A stretch of DNA of 64,000 nt, taken from positions 1-64,000 of the forward strand of contig CADATZ010000009.1 in NCBI GenBank assembly GCA_902791025.1, written 5' to 3'. The stretch comes from an uncultured Chloroflexota bacterium (GTDB lineage Bacteria > Chloroflexota > Anaerolineae > Anaerolineales > Anaerolineaceae). Shown here in pieces: positions 53,916 to 61,986 of this stretch. A program made the translations under genes and the position numbers. Position 1 is the first letter of the stretch. Each line of letters begins with the position of its first letter. Below the pieces are notes generated by a model that saw only the letters and a program-made list of their open reading frames with translations, searched no databases and was not told the origin of the DNA.

Positions 53916-54917
53916 ATGAAAGAATTTATCAAAAAAATCAGCGGTGTAAGATGGGTTTCCAGCCTGTTGTTTCTGATTGCCCTGTTTGTCATCACAGGGA
54001 TCGTGAATCCGACCTTTTTCTCATATTCCAACATCATTGCCTGCTTTAACAACTCCTGTGTGTTCATGCTGCTGGCAATCGGCATTTCCTTCACCATCAT
54101 GACCGGTGAGATCGACGTGTCCATCGGTGCGGTGATGGGGCTGACCGCCGCCATCTCCGGCGTGATTGCGCAGCAGAATGGCAGCTGGCTCCCGATGCTT
54201 GGCTGGGCCGTGCTGGTCGGCGCGGTGACCGGCCTTGTCAATGGCATCGGTGTTGCGGTGCTGAAGGTCCCGTCTCTGATTTTTACCCTTGGCACCTGCG
54301 GTGTGGTTCGTGGTATCGTTTACATCTATACCGGCGGACGCACCATCGAAAACTTCTCCGGCAGCTTCACCCGCTTCGGTAATTCCACTGTGGGGAACAC
54401 CGGCATCGGCGTCTTCTTCCTGATGATGATCGTCATCGTGGCGGTGCTGGCGGTGCTGCTAAACACCCGGCGTGGGAAGTATTTCCTGGCGGTGGGTGAC
54501 AACATCGGCGGCGCGGTCCTTGTCGGTATTCCTGCCACACGGGTCAAATTCTTCGCCTATATCCTGAGCGGGATTTTCGCCGGGATCTCCGGTATCGTCT
54601 TCGCTTCCAAATACGGACAGATCACCATCATTGCCGGGAACGGATATGAAATGTCAGCTGTTGCGGCTTGCGTGCTGGGCGGCATCTCCCTTTCCGGCGG
54701 CTTGGGCAACGTGATCGGCGCGGCGATTGGCGGCGTGATCATGAGCTCCATCAGCCGTCTGCTGGTCTTCCTGGGATTCTCCTCTGACTATGATAACACC
54801 ATCACCGGCGTCATGCTGATCGCCATCGTCGTCATCGACGCCCTGACCCAGCAGCGCGCGATCGAAAACGCAAGACGCGAACGCCTGCTGGCAAGAGCGG
54901 CTGTCAGTGGTCAGTGA
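53916..54917 (+). CDS. lsrC: AI-2 ABC transporter permease
   Basis: A 333-aa membrane protein with about nine to ten helices of the ribose/AI-2 permease family (SFTIMTGEIDVSIGAVMGLT; YFLAVGDNIGGAVLVGIPATRVKF; VAACVLGGISLSGGLGNVIGA). It pairs with LsrD to form the channel. The last codons (VSGQ, stop) are encoded by a GTCAGTG heptad array starting at 54903. Confidence 0.92.
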   Translation: MKEFIKKISGVRWVSSLLFLIALFVITGIVNPTFFSYSNIIACFNNSCVFMLLAIGISFTIMTGEIDVSIGAVMGLTAAISGVIAQQNGSWLPMLGWAVLVGAVTGLVNGIGVAVLKVPSLIFTLGTCGVVRGIVYIYTGGRTIENFSGSFTRFGNSTVGNTGIGVFFLMMIVIVAVLAVLLNTRRGKYFLAVGDNIGGAVLVGIPATRVKFFAYILSGIFAGISGIVFASKYGQITIIAGNGYEMSAVAACVLGGISLSGGLGNVIGAAIGGVIMSSISRLLVFLGFSSDYDNTITGVMLIAIVVIDALTQQRAIENARRERLLARAAVSGQ

Positions 54918-55051
54918 TCAGTGGTCAGTAATTGATATGGTTCGAAATTTTGCAGATTTATGAAAGGAACAGGAACAGAAAATCAGAAATAAGGTAAGAA
55001 ACTCAGATCGGATTAACGCTCTGACCACTTTCCACTGATAACTGTCCACTA
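54903..55051. repeat. inverted heptad-repeat element between lsrC and lsrD
   Basis: GTCAGTG, GTCAGTG, ATCAGTG, GTCAGTA on the left (the lsrC stop TGA inside) and the complementary CTGACCACTTTCCACTG and AACTGTCCACT on the right. Confidence 0.75.
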
Positions 55052-55059
55052 TTAAAATT

Positions 55060-56073
55060 ATGAAAAACAAGATGCTGAAAATCGTAAAAAGTTGGGAATT
55101 CGTCCTGTTATTGATTCTGGTATTGGAATTTGTTGTGTTTGGCTCGATCAACGATAAATTCCTGCAGCCGGTTCGTATTTTCTCCAACATCACCAACTAT
55201 ATCAGCATCTGCATTATCTCCCTGTTTGTGACCATGGTCATGATCACCGGCGGGATCGACATTCAGGCCAGCTCCATCGTCGGCCTGACCTCCATCACGA
55301 TCGGCGTGCTGTGGAATGACTTCGGCTTCAGCATCTGGGCAGCGGTCGGCGCGGCCATCCTGCTGGCGGCGCTCTGCGGTGCCCTTTCCGGGTTCTTTGT
55401 CGCCTACTGCGGTGTGCAGCCGATGGTCGTGACCCTGGGCGGTTCCTTCCTGTACTCCGGTCTGGGTCTGGTGATCTCCCGTATGTCCGCGATCCCTGCC
55501 TACCAGGGTATCAGCGGGTTCCCTTCCAAGAATGAAGACGGCACCTTCTCCTCCTTCCGCTGGCTGGGCAACGCCAAGCTCTTTGGCGACCTCAAGCTGC
55601 CGGTGCAGATCGTGATTTACGTGATCCTGATCATTTTGATGTACATTCTGCTGCACAAAACCAAGTATGGCCGGAGCATCTTCCTTGTGGGTGTGAACCC
55701 GCAGGCCGCTGAATATTCCGGCATCAACACCAAGCTGGTCAAAATGAGTACCTATATGCTCACCGGTATCGGCGCCGCCATCGCCGGTATCCTGCTGACC
55801 TCCCAGCTGAACTCTTCCAAATATGATCTGGGTTCGACCTATACCCTTTCGATCATTACCGCGGTCGTTTTAGGTGGCACTCTTTCCACCGGTGGCAAAG
55901 GCTCCATCATCGGGACAGCGCTCGCTTCCCTGGTGATCTGCATGCTCCGTTTCGGCTTGACCCTCTGCTTCAAAATGAGTTCCCAAAACCTCGACCTCCC
56001 CGTCGGCATCATGCTGCTGTTGGTGGTTTCGGGGCGGCAGCTCCTCCGCATCGTGAGACATATGGATGCGTAG
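55060..56073 (+). CDS. lsrD: AI-2 ABC transporter permease
   Basis: A 337-aa membrane protein of the same permease family (MVMITGGIDIQASSIVGLT; FLVGVNPQAAEYSGINTKLVKM; AVVLGGTLSTGGKGSIIGTAL). It acts with LsrC. The stop TAG is the first unit of a heptad array. Confidence 0.92.
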   Translation: MKNKMLKIVKSWEFVLLLILVLEFVVFGSINDKFLQPVRIFSNITNYISICIISLFVTMVMITGGIDIQASSIVGLTSITIGVLWNDFGFSIWAAVGAAILLAALCGALSGFFVAYCGVQPMVVTLGGSFLYSGLGLVISRMSAIPAYQGISGFPSKNEDGTFSSFRWLGNAKLFGDLKLPVQIVIYVILIILMYILLHKTKYGRSIFLVGVNPQAAEYSGINTKLVKMSTYMLTGIGAAIAGILLTSQLNSSKYDLGSTYTLSIITAVVLGGTLSTGGKGSIIGTALASLVICMLRFGLTLCFKMSSQNLDLPVGIMLLLVVSGRQLLRIVRHMDA

Positions 56074-56112
56074 GATGTAGGTGGTAGGATGTAGAATGTA
56101 GGTGGTAGGATG
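56068..56112. repeat. heptad array at the lsrD stop
   Basis: GTAGGAT, GTAGGTG, GTAGGAT, GTAGAAT, GTAGGTG, GTAGGAT: six units without an inverted partner. The lsrD stop is the first TAG. Confidence 0.85.
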
Positions 56113-56139
56113 GGAACTTATTAGCAAAGGGAGATGAAA

Positions 56140-56523
56140 ATGGCTGCTGGTTATTATTCTGAACTAAAAGTATGGCAAAAATCTATGGATTTAGCTGTAG
56201 AAATCTACCAGTTGGTGAAACTCTTGCCAAGAGAAGAACTTTATGGACTATCGGATCAAATGCGCAGGGCAGTTGTTTCCATACCATCGAATATCGCGGA
56301 AGGACATCAGAGAAGTGCTACAAAAGACTACATCCGTTTTCTTTTCATCGCTAAAGGCTCTCTTGGAGAGTTGGAAACACAATTATTATTATGTGAACGC
56401 CTTGGTTATGTGAATAATGAAATATCAGGACCTATTTATAGTCGATGTGAAGAAATAGGAAGAATGCTAAGCGGACTTATTAATAGTTTGCAGGAAAAAC
56501 TTAAAGCAGGTAAACAGGATTGA
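56140..56523 (+). CDS. four-helix-bundle protein (S23-type)
   Basis: A 127-aa protein of the four-helix-bundle family first known from intervening sequences of 23S rRNA genes (YSELKVWQKSMDLAVEIY; LPREELYGLSDQMRRAVVSIPSNIAEGHQR; ETQLLLCERLGY). The ATG at 56140 is better spaced from AAAGGGAG than the one at 56134. The gene is inserted between lsrD and lsrB and bounded on both sides by heptad arrays, so it is not part of the ancestral operon. Its biochemical role is unknown. Confidence 0.9.
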   Translation: MAAGYYSELKVWQKSMDLAVEIYQLVKLLPREELYGLSDQMRRAVVSIPSNIAEGHQRSATKDYIRFLFIAKGSLGELETQLLLCERLGYVNNEISGPIYSRCEEIGRMLSGLINSLQEKLKAGKQD

Positions 56524-56548
56524 GAAAAGTAGTCGGAGGGATTGATAT

Positions 56549-56583
56549 AACCTACATCCCACATCCTACATCCTACATCCTGT
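56549..56583. repeat. heptad array upstream of lsrB
   Basis: CCTACAT units (four) at a 7-bp period, in the CCTA orientation, i.e. the right-arm type complementary to the array at 56068-56112. The four-helix-bundle gene lies between the two arms. Confidence 0.75.
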
Positions 56584-56644
56584 ATTGTGAATTTGTAAAT
56601 ATAGTGGCACATGCCATTATAAAAACAAAAAAGGAGAAATTAAA

Positions 56645-57703
56645 ATGAAAAAAGTATTGTTTGTCGTTCTTGCTCTGGCAATGCTGTTGAGTGCTGTTTC
56701 CGCTTTTGCTGAAAACAGCATCGAAGGAAAAGTCGTGGCCTTCATCCCGAAGCTCACCGGCAACTCCTTCTTTGAAGCAGCCAATGACGGCGCACAGAAG
56801 TACGCCGCCGATTGGGGTATCGAAGTCCGCTACATGGGCTCCGCTGTCGCTTCCGTGACCGACCAGCTCGAAGTAATCCAGCAGGCGATCGATGCAGGCG
56901 TTGACGCCATCTCCATCTCCTCCGTGGATGCCAAAGCTCTGGATGAAAAACTCCAGGAAGCCCGCGATATGGGTATCGTCGTCACCACCTGGGACTCCGA
57001 TGTCTCTTCCGACTCCCGCACCCTGATGGTCTCCCAGGGTATGCCTTCCACCCTTGGCCCAATGCTGGTCGAAATGGGTGTTGAATCCCTGAAGGAACGC
57101 GGTGTGGACCCGGCCGGCGAAGTCAAGTATGTCTGGCACTATTCCCAGGCTGCTGTTGCTGACCAGAACTCCTGGTACGTTGCCGGTGAAGAATACATCA
57201 AAGAAAACTATCCTTCCTGGGTTGCTGTTGCTGATCCGTACTATTCCGAACAGGATCCTCAGAAGTCCGTCACCATCGGTGAAGCCATCCTCGAAGCTCA
57301 CCCGGATGTCGACCTCATCATCTGCAACGACTCCACCGCTCTTCCGGGCCAGTGCACCGCTGCCGAAAACAAGGGCCTGAAAGCCGAAGATATCACCATC
57401 ACCGGCTTCTGCACCCCGTCCGGCATGACCGCCCACCTCGAAGCCGGCACCCTGACCCGCTGGGGTCTGTGGGACTGCGGTATCCAGGGCGCTCTGGGCT
57501 GCTATTTCGGCGCATACCTCGCTGCCGGTAACGAAGTCAAGGCCGGCGAGACCATCGCTGTCCCGGGCATCGGCGACTGCGAAATCGTTGCCAACGAAGC
57601 CCTCGTCCCCGGTGACACCACCGCCGACGTCAACAATGGTGTCGTTCTGCTTCCGGAACGTGTCGTCTTCACCGCTGAGAACGTTGCTAACTACAACTTC
57701 TAA
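56645..57703 (+). CDS. lsrB: AI-2 substrate-binding protein
   Basis: A 352-aa exported protein; AAAAGGAG precedes the ATG. After a signal peptide (KKVLFVVLALAMLLSAVSAFA) comes a type I periplasmic-binding fold: VVAFIPKLTGNSFFEAANDG, GVDAISISSVD, VTTWDSDVSSDSR, CNDSTALPGQCTAAENKGL. These match LsrB-type AI-2 receptors, including the KLTG and DSD segments near the ligand. Codon use is biased to C-ending codons, suggesting high expression. A terminator follows directly. Confidence 0.93.
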   Translation: MKKVLFVVLALAMLLSAVSAFAENSIEGKVVAFIPKLTGNSFFEAANDGAQKYAADWGIEVRYMGSAVASVTDQLEVIQQAIDAGVDAISISSVDAKALDEKLQEARDMGIVVTTWDSDVSSDSRTLMVSQGMPSTLGPMLVEMGVESLKERGVDPAGEVKYVWHYSQAAVADQNSWYVAGEEYIKENYPSWVAVADPYYSEQDPQKSVTIGEAILEAHPDVDLIICNDSTALPGQCTAAENKGLKAEDITITGFCTPSGMTAHLEAGTLTRWGLWDCGIQGALGCYFGAYLAAGNEVKAGETIAVPGIGDCEIVANEALVPGDTTADVNNGVVLLPERVVFTAENVANYNF

Positions 57704-57721
57704 TCGGTTTTCGATTTGAAT

Positions 57722-57764
57722 CAAGGATGGAGTGCGGGAATACCCGTACTCCGTCTTGTTTTTG
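57722..57764 (+). terminator. intrinsic terminator after lsrB
   Basis: GGAGTGCGGG and ACCCGTACTCC form the core stem with outer CAAG/CTTG pairing, followed by TTTTT. It may reduce readthrough from lsrB into lsrF. Confidence 0.75.
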
Positions 57765-57767
57765 AGA

Positions 57768-57899
57768 ATGTAGGAGGTAGGATGTAGGTGGTAGGTAGTT
57801 GTGGCGGTAGATGACAAAGAAAACTTCATGAAGAAGCCAATAGCTTTCTACCCGCTTCCTCCTACTTCCTACATTCTACATCCTACATCCTACCACCTG
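57768..57899. repeat. inverted heptad-repeat element between lsrB and lsrF
   Basis: GTAGGAG, GTAGGAT, GTAGGTG, GTAGGTA on the left; CTCCTAC, TTCCTAC, ATTCTAC, ATCCTAC, ATCCTAC, CACC on the right, ending just before the lsrF ribosome binding site. Confidence 0.85.
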
Positions 57900-57907
57900 G
57901 AGTTATT

Positions 57908-58795
57908 ATGGCAGATCTTGAAGGCGTGAAAATCGCCAAGAATTATCATACTGACGAACCTTTTGCCAACAACAAAGGTTTTTATATCAAAGGCGCCAAT
58001 CATCTCGATTGGGGCATGAAAAAACACCTGTCCAACATCTTCAACCCCGTCAGCGGCAACACCGTGATGTTCGCCTTTGACCATGGGTATTTTATGGGCT
58101 CTACCGCGGGGCTGGAACGTCTGGACCTGCTGATCCCGACCCTGATCCCCTATATTGATGTGCTGATGGGTACCCGCGGCGCGCTGCGTGCCTGTGTTCC
58201 GCCGGAAAACCGCAAGGGTGTCGCCCTGCGCGTGACCTCCGGGTCTTCCATGCTCAACGATGACCTGAGCCATGAGGTTCTGGCGGTGGACATCAAGGAC
58301 GCTATCCGCATGAACGCGGACTGCATGGCCGTGCAGACCTTCATCGGTGCCGATGGGCAGTTGTCTTCTCTGGATAACCTCTCCCGCTGCATCAATGCCG
58401 GGATCGAATATTCCGTCCCGACCATGGGCGTTGTGGCTGTCGGTAAGCAGATGGAACGCACCGACCGCTTCTTCAAGCTGGCCACCCGCATCCTCGGGGA
58501 ACTGGGTGTCAATATCATCAAGACCTATTACTGCGAGAACTTTGAGGAGATCGTCGCGGCCAGCCCGGTGCCGATCGTTGTCGCGGGCGGTAAGAAGCTG
58601 CCGGAAGAAGAAGCGCTGAAGCTCGCTTATGACTCCATCAGTCACGGTGCGAACGGTGTGGATATGGGCCGCAATATCTTCCAGTCCAATCACGCCACGA
58701 TCATGGCGCAGGCCGTTGGTAAGATCGTCCACGAAAAATTCACCGACAAGCAGGCCTACGAGTTCTATCTCGACATGGTAAACGAACAGAAATAA
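57908..58795 (+). CDS. lsrF: 3-hydroxy-5-phosphonooxypentane-2,4-dione thiolase
   Basis: A 295-aa class I aldolase-like enzyme that transfers the acetyl unit of processed phospho-AI-2 to CoA. FAFDHGYFMGSTAGLER, YIDVLMGTRGALR, VNIIKTYYCENFEEIV with the Schiff-base lysine and VVAGGKKLPEEEAL match LsrF. Length agrees with the family (about 290). It closes the plus-strand lsr operon. Confidence 0.93.
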   Translation: MADLEGVKIAKNYHTDEPFANNKGFYIKGANHLDWGMKKHLSNIFNPVSGNTVMFAFDHGYFMGSTAGLERLDLLIPTLIPYIDVLMGTRGALRACVPPENRKGVALRVTSGSSMLNDDLSHEVLAVDIKDAIRMNADCMAVQTFIGADGQLSSLDNLSRCINAGIEYSVPTMGVVAVGKQMERTDRFFKLATRILGELGVNIIKTYYCENFEEIVAASPVPIVVAGGKKLPEEEALKLAYDSISHGANGVDMGRNIFQSNHATIMAQAVGKIVHEKFTDKQAYEFYLDMVNEQK

Positions 58796-58851
58796 TAATT
58801 TGAACCGAAGCACATTGGGTCTGGCAACTTGTGCGGCGGAACTGACATGGA

Positions 58852-58912
58852 GCACGTGGGGTCTGGCAACTTGTGCGGCGGAGCCCGCACAAGCGTGCCT
58901 GTCCCCATGTGC
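58852..58912. repeat. REP-like palindrome, forward copy of an inverted pair
   Basis: GCACGTGGGG...CCCCATGTGC; a truncated copy lies just before it (58811-58843). With the inverted partner at 59014-59074 it fills the gap 58796-59184, which has no gene. Confidence 0.9.
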
Positions 58913-59013
58913 GGCAGCGAGCAAGGGAAGAAAGCTGTTCCCGATGAGCGGGACAGTGAGGATTGGAGAAGAACAAGAGGATTCGACACATCGGAGACGC
59001 ACAAGACGGAGAC

Positions 59014-59074
59014 GCACATGGGGACAGGCACGCCAGTGTCGGCTGCGCGACACTGGTTGCCAGACCCCACGTGC
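59014..59074. repeat. REP-like palindrome, reverse copy
   Basis: GCACATGGGGAC...GACCCCACGTGC. The spacer to the forward copy contains gcgagcaagggaagaa, shared with the spacers near 48365, 59980, 61025, 61405 and 61580. Confidence 0.9.
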
Positions 59075-59184
59075 TTCGTCCCCACGTGCTCCGTTTTCAC
59101 GTTCTTCATCCTTGTACTCCGGGGAAAATTCTGGTATAATATGAGAAAACCAGTATCTTAAAGAAACCACGGAGGAACATCCCC

Positions 59185-59832
59185 ATGCGAAACAAACAAA
59201 AAGACGCCATCCAGATGGAAGAAAAACGGCAGCGCATCCTCGATGCCGGGTTTAAACTTTTCTCCACCCGCCCGATCGAAAGCGTCACCATGCCGGAAGT
59301 CGCAGAAAAGAGCAAAGTCGGCCGCGCGACCATCTACCGTTATTATGAAAACAAAACCGAGCTTGTCATCGCCATCGGTACAAAGGTTTGGGCTGACTTT
59401 TATCAGGATTATTCTCAGAATTTCAATGAAGAGAACCTCCGGGATCTGAACGCGGCACAACGGTTCGCACTTTATCTGGATTCCTTTATCGAGTTATACA
59501 AAAATCACAAAGATATTCTGCGGTTCAATCAGTTTTTTAATATCTACGTGCAGGGACAGGAAGATGCTCCGCGGCAGATTTCTCCTTATGCGAAGGCGAT
59601 CAATGCAGTTGCAGAGCGCTTCCAAAACGTCTATACTCTTGCACAAGAAGACGGTACCCTGCGAACGGACGTCTCGGAGGCGGAGATGTTCGCCACTGCG
59701 GTCCATCTAATGATGGCCGCCGCCACCCGCTACGCCCTCGGCCTTGTCTACCGCCCGGAAAACAGTCTCTCCCCCGAGTCCGAACTTATCCTCCTTAAAA
59801 AAATGATCCTCCGCGAGTACGGAGCTGCCTGA
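59185..59832 (+). CDS. TetR-family transcriptional regulator
   Basis: A 215-aa regulator. The helix-turn-helix (SVTMPEVAEKSKVGRATIYRYYENKTELVIAIG, residues about 33-65) is canonical; the C-terminal ligand domain is helical. ACGGAGG lies upstream of the ATG. No divergent target gene is present; flanking palindrome pairs isolate it. Confidence 0.9.
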   Translation: MRNKQKDAIQMEEKRQRILDAGFKLFSTRPIESVTMPEVAEKSKVGRATIYRYYENKTELVIAIGTKVWADFYQDYSQNFNEENLRDLNAAQRFALYLDSFIELYKNHKDILRFNQFFNIYVQGQEDAPRQISPYAKAINAVAERFQNVYTLAQEDGTLRTDVSEAEMFATAVHLMMAAATRYALGLVYRPENSLSPESELILLKKMILREYGAA

Positions 59833-59912
59833 TTCCGCCCGAAGCACGTAGGGGGCGAAGCCCTCACGAAGCACATGGGGACTGGCAACTTGTGCGGCGG
59901 AACTGACACGGA

Positions 59913-59973
59913 GCACGTGGGGTCTGGCAACTTGTGCGGCGAAGCCCGCACAAGCGTGCCTGTCCCCATGTGC
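59913..59973. repeat. REP-like palindrome, forward copy upstream of the transposase
   Basis: GCACGTGGGG...CCCCATGTGC, preceded by a truncated copy (59871-59910). Together with 60061-60121 it forms an inverted pair in the 347-bp gap before the transposase. Confidence 0.9.
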
Positions 59974-60060
59974 GGCAAAGAGCAAGGGAAGAACGCTGTT
60001 CCCGATGAGCGGGTGCAGCGAGATGAAGAGACGCACAAGGGGGTGCTGCACTACAGAGAC

Positions 60061-60121
60061 GCACATGGGGACAGGCACGCCTGTGTCGGCTGCGCGACAC
60101 AGGATGCCAGACCCCATGTGC
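60061..60121. repeat. REP-like palindrome, reverse copy immediately upstream of the transposase
   Basis: GCACATGGGGAC...GACCCCATGTGC, ending 58 bp before the transposase start. Confidence 0.9.
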
Positions 60122-60179
60122 TTCGTCCCCACGTGCTTCGTTCCATGTGCGGCGTGAGGGAATTATAGAAAGGGTAAAC

Positions 60180-60953
60180 ATGGCAAGGATTGCGAGAAGC
60201 AAAAGCGCAACAGGTATCTATCATGTTATGATCCGTGGAAACAACAAACAGACCATCTTCCACGCGGACGAGGATTATGAGAAATTTTTCACGCTTCTTA
60301 CCGGGAAAGTCCTCCAAAAGAGCATGTACAATTATGCCTGGTGCCTGATGCCGAACCACGTCCATCTGCTCATTAAAGAAAAAGAGCAGCCGATTTCAGA
60401 CATCTTTCGGGATATCCTTTCTCCCTTCGGCTACTGGTACAACCTCAAATACAACCGCGTCGGACATGTCTTTCAGGCACGGTTCAGGTCCGAGCCGGTG
60501 CAGGATCGGACCTATTTTCTGCGGGTCTTCCGCTATATTCATCGGAACCCGCTGGAGGGGAACCTCTGCAAAAAGATGGAAGACTATCGCTGGAGCAGTT
60601 TCGCGTATTACTTCCGCTCGGGGAAGTATCAGCCGGGGGATGTGATCCTGAATCTGATGTCCCGTGAGGAGTTGGAACAGTATCATTATGAAAAAGATGA
60701 GGATGATTCGGTTTTTCTGGATATTGACAATGATGGGATCAAGAAGCTGACCGAGGCGGAAATCATAGCGATTGTGGAACACTCGGGATTTGTCGAGCAT
60801 ATTTCCGCGGTGAAATCGCTCCCGCGGGAGATACGGACAAAGGTGCTGGAGCTTATGCTGCACGCGGGCGTGTCTTACCGGAAGATCAGCGAACTGACGG
60901 GCGTGAGTATGTCCGTCATCCGCGCGGTGAGTAAGAATTTGAATGAGAAGTGA
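60180..60953 (+). CDS. REP-associated tyrosine transposase (RAYT, Y1_Tnp/IS200-like)
   Basis: A 257-aa protein; GAAAGGG precedes the ATG. The Y1 transposase domain has GIYHVMIRGNNKQTIF, the metal-binding HUH in WCLMPNHVHLL (H60, H62), GHVFQARFRS and the probable nucleophile Tyr in FRYIHRNPLEGNL (Y119), typical of RAYTs. The C-terminal 35 residues form a helix-turn-helix (YRKISELTGVSMSVIRAVSKNL). RAYTs nick single-stranded hairpins of REP elements and are single-copy domesticated relatives of IS200/IS605. It is bracketed on both sides by inverted pairs of the 61-bp palindrome, as expected of a RAYT and its cognate repeats. Confidence 0.93.
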   Translation: MARIARSKSATGIYHVMIRGNNKQTIFHADEDYEKFFTLLTGKVLQKSMYNYAWCLMPNHVHLLIKEKEQPISDIFRDILSPFGYWYNLKYNRVGHVFQARFRSEPVQDRTYFLRVFRYIHRNPLEGNLCKKMEDYRWSSFAYYFRSGKYQPGDVILNLMSREELEQYHYEKDEDDSVFLDIDNDGIKKLTEAEIIAIVEHSGFVEHISAVKSLPREIRTKVLELMLHAGVSYRKISELTGVSMSVIRAVSKNLNEK

Positions 60954-60958
60954 TCGAA

Positions 60959-61019
60959 GCACGTGGGGTCTGGCAACTTGTGCGGCGGAGCCCGCACAAG
61001 CGTGCCTGTCCCCATGTGC
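60959..61019. repeat. REP-like palindrome, forward copy immediately downstream of the transposase
   Basis: GCACGTGGGG...CCCCATGTGC, starting 5 bp after the transposase stop. Confidence 0.9.
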
Positions 61020-61114
61020 GGCGATGAGCGAAGGAAGAACGCTGTGGCAGTGGAGCGGCGTAGCTGTGGATCAGGTATATCGGAGACGCACATGGGGTGC
61101 TGCACGACAGAGGC

Positions 61115-61175
61115 GCACATGGGGACAGGCACGCCTGTGTCGGCTCCGCGACACAGGATGCTGGTCCCCACGTGC
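61115..61175. repeat. REP-like palindrome, reverse copy
   Basis: GCACATGGGGAC...GTCCCCACGTGC; pairs with the copy at 60959. Confidence 0.9.
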
Positions 61176-61339
61176 TTCGTCCCCATGTGCGGCAGCGAGT
61201 AAGAGAACGATTGCGATCATAATTCAAAAATTTCATCCATAAAGATTCCATAAAATAAAAACTTTTTCCTAATATTGTGATATAATTATATATGAGATGA
61301 AAAGTCTCAAGTAATTGAGTTTACGCGCCGAAGCTCGAT

Positions 61340-61400
61340 GCACGTGGGGTCTGGCAACTTGTGCGGCGGAGCCCGCACAAGCGTGCCTGTCCCCATGTGC
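61340..61400. repeat. REP-like palindrome, forward copy
   Basis: GCACGTGGGG...CCCCATGTGC. It starts the next inverted pair in the gene-free stretch 60954-61878, which holds only repeats. Confidence 0.9.
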
Positions 61401-61495
61401 GGCGATGAGCAAGGGAAGAACGCTGTGGCAGTGGAGCGGTGTAGCTGAGGATCAGGGTTATCGGAGGCGCAGATGGGATGCGATATATCGGAGGC

Positions 61496-61556
61496 GCACA
61501 TGGGGACAGGCACGCCTGTGTCGGCTGCGCGACACAGGTTGCCAGACCCCACGTGC
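61496..61556. repeat. REP-like palindrome, reverse copy
   Basis: GCACATGGGGAC...GACCCCACGTGC. The region from the spacer through this copy is duplicated directly (period about 171 bp) to give the next copy at 61667. Confidence 0.9.
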
Positions 61557-61666
61557 TTCGTTCCCATGTGCGGCAATGAGCAAGGGAAGAACGCTGTGGC
61601 AGTGGAGCGGCGTAGCTGAGGATCAGGGATATCGGAGGCGCAGATGGGATGCGGTGTATCAGAGGC

Positions 61667-61810
61667 GCACATGGGGACAGGCACGCCTGTGTCGGCTGCG
61701 CGACACAGGATGCCAGACCCCACGTGCTTCGTTCCTATGCGCGACACAGGTTGCCGGTCCCCACGTGCTTTGGGTCGGATGCGCGGCACTGGATGCCAGA
61801 CCACATGTGC
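61667..61810. repeat. REP-like palindrome, reverse copy plus two truncated right halves
   Basis: Full copy 61667-61727; half copies near 61736-61770 and 61778-61810 repeat the gcgacacagg...cccacgtgct part. Confidence 0.85.
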
Positions 61811-61841
61811 TTCGGGTCTTAGTGTTCAGGGGAGAGATGGG

Positions 61842-61986
61842 ATGATGAAGACGAAAAGTGACGCATGGAAAGTATGGGATGATGAAGACGAAAAGTGACG
61901 CATGGAAAGTATGGATGATGAAGATGAAAAGTGACGCATGGAAAGTATGGATGATGAAGATGAAAAGTAACGCATGGAAAGTATGG
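61842..61986 (+). repeat. four tandem copies of the surface-protein start region (37+36+36+36 bp)
   Basis: Copies start at 61842, 61879, 61915 and 61951; each contains ATGATGAAG, the codons for KSDAWKVW (KSNAWKVW in the last) and a GGAAAG motif six bases before the next ATG. Copy 1 has one extra G (TATGGG instead of TATGG) and is out of frame with the rest. Confidence 0.9.

Noticed and set aside
61315..61845. Cys-rich 176-codon frame and similar frames over the palindrome arrays
   Set aside because: Palindromes of this family lack stops in several frames and produce the same CLSPCA/GTGTLV peptides everywhere, with no start signals.
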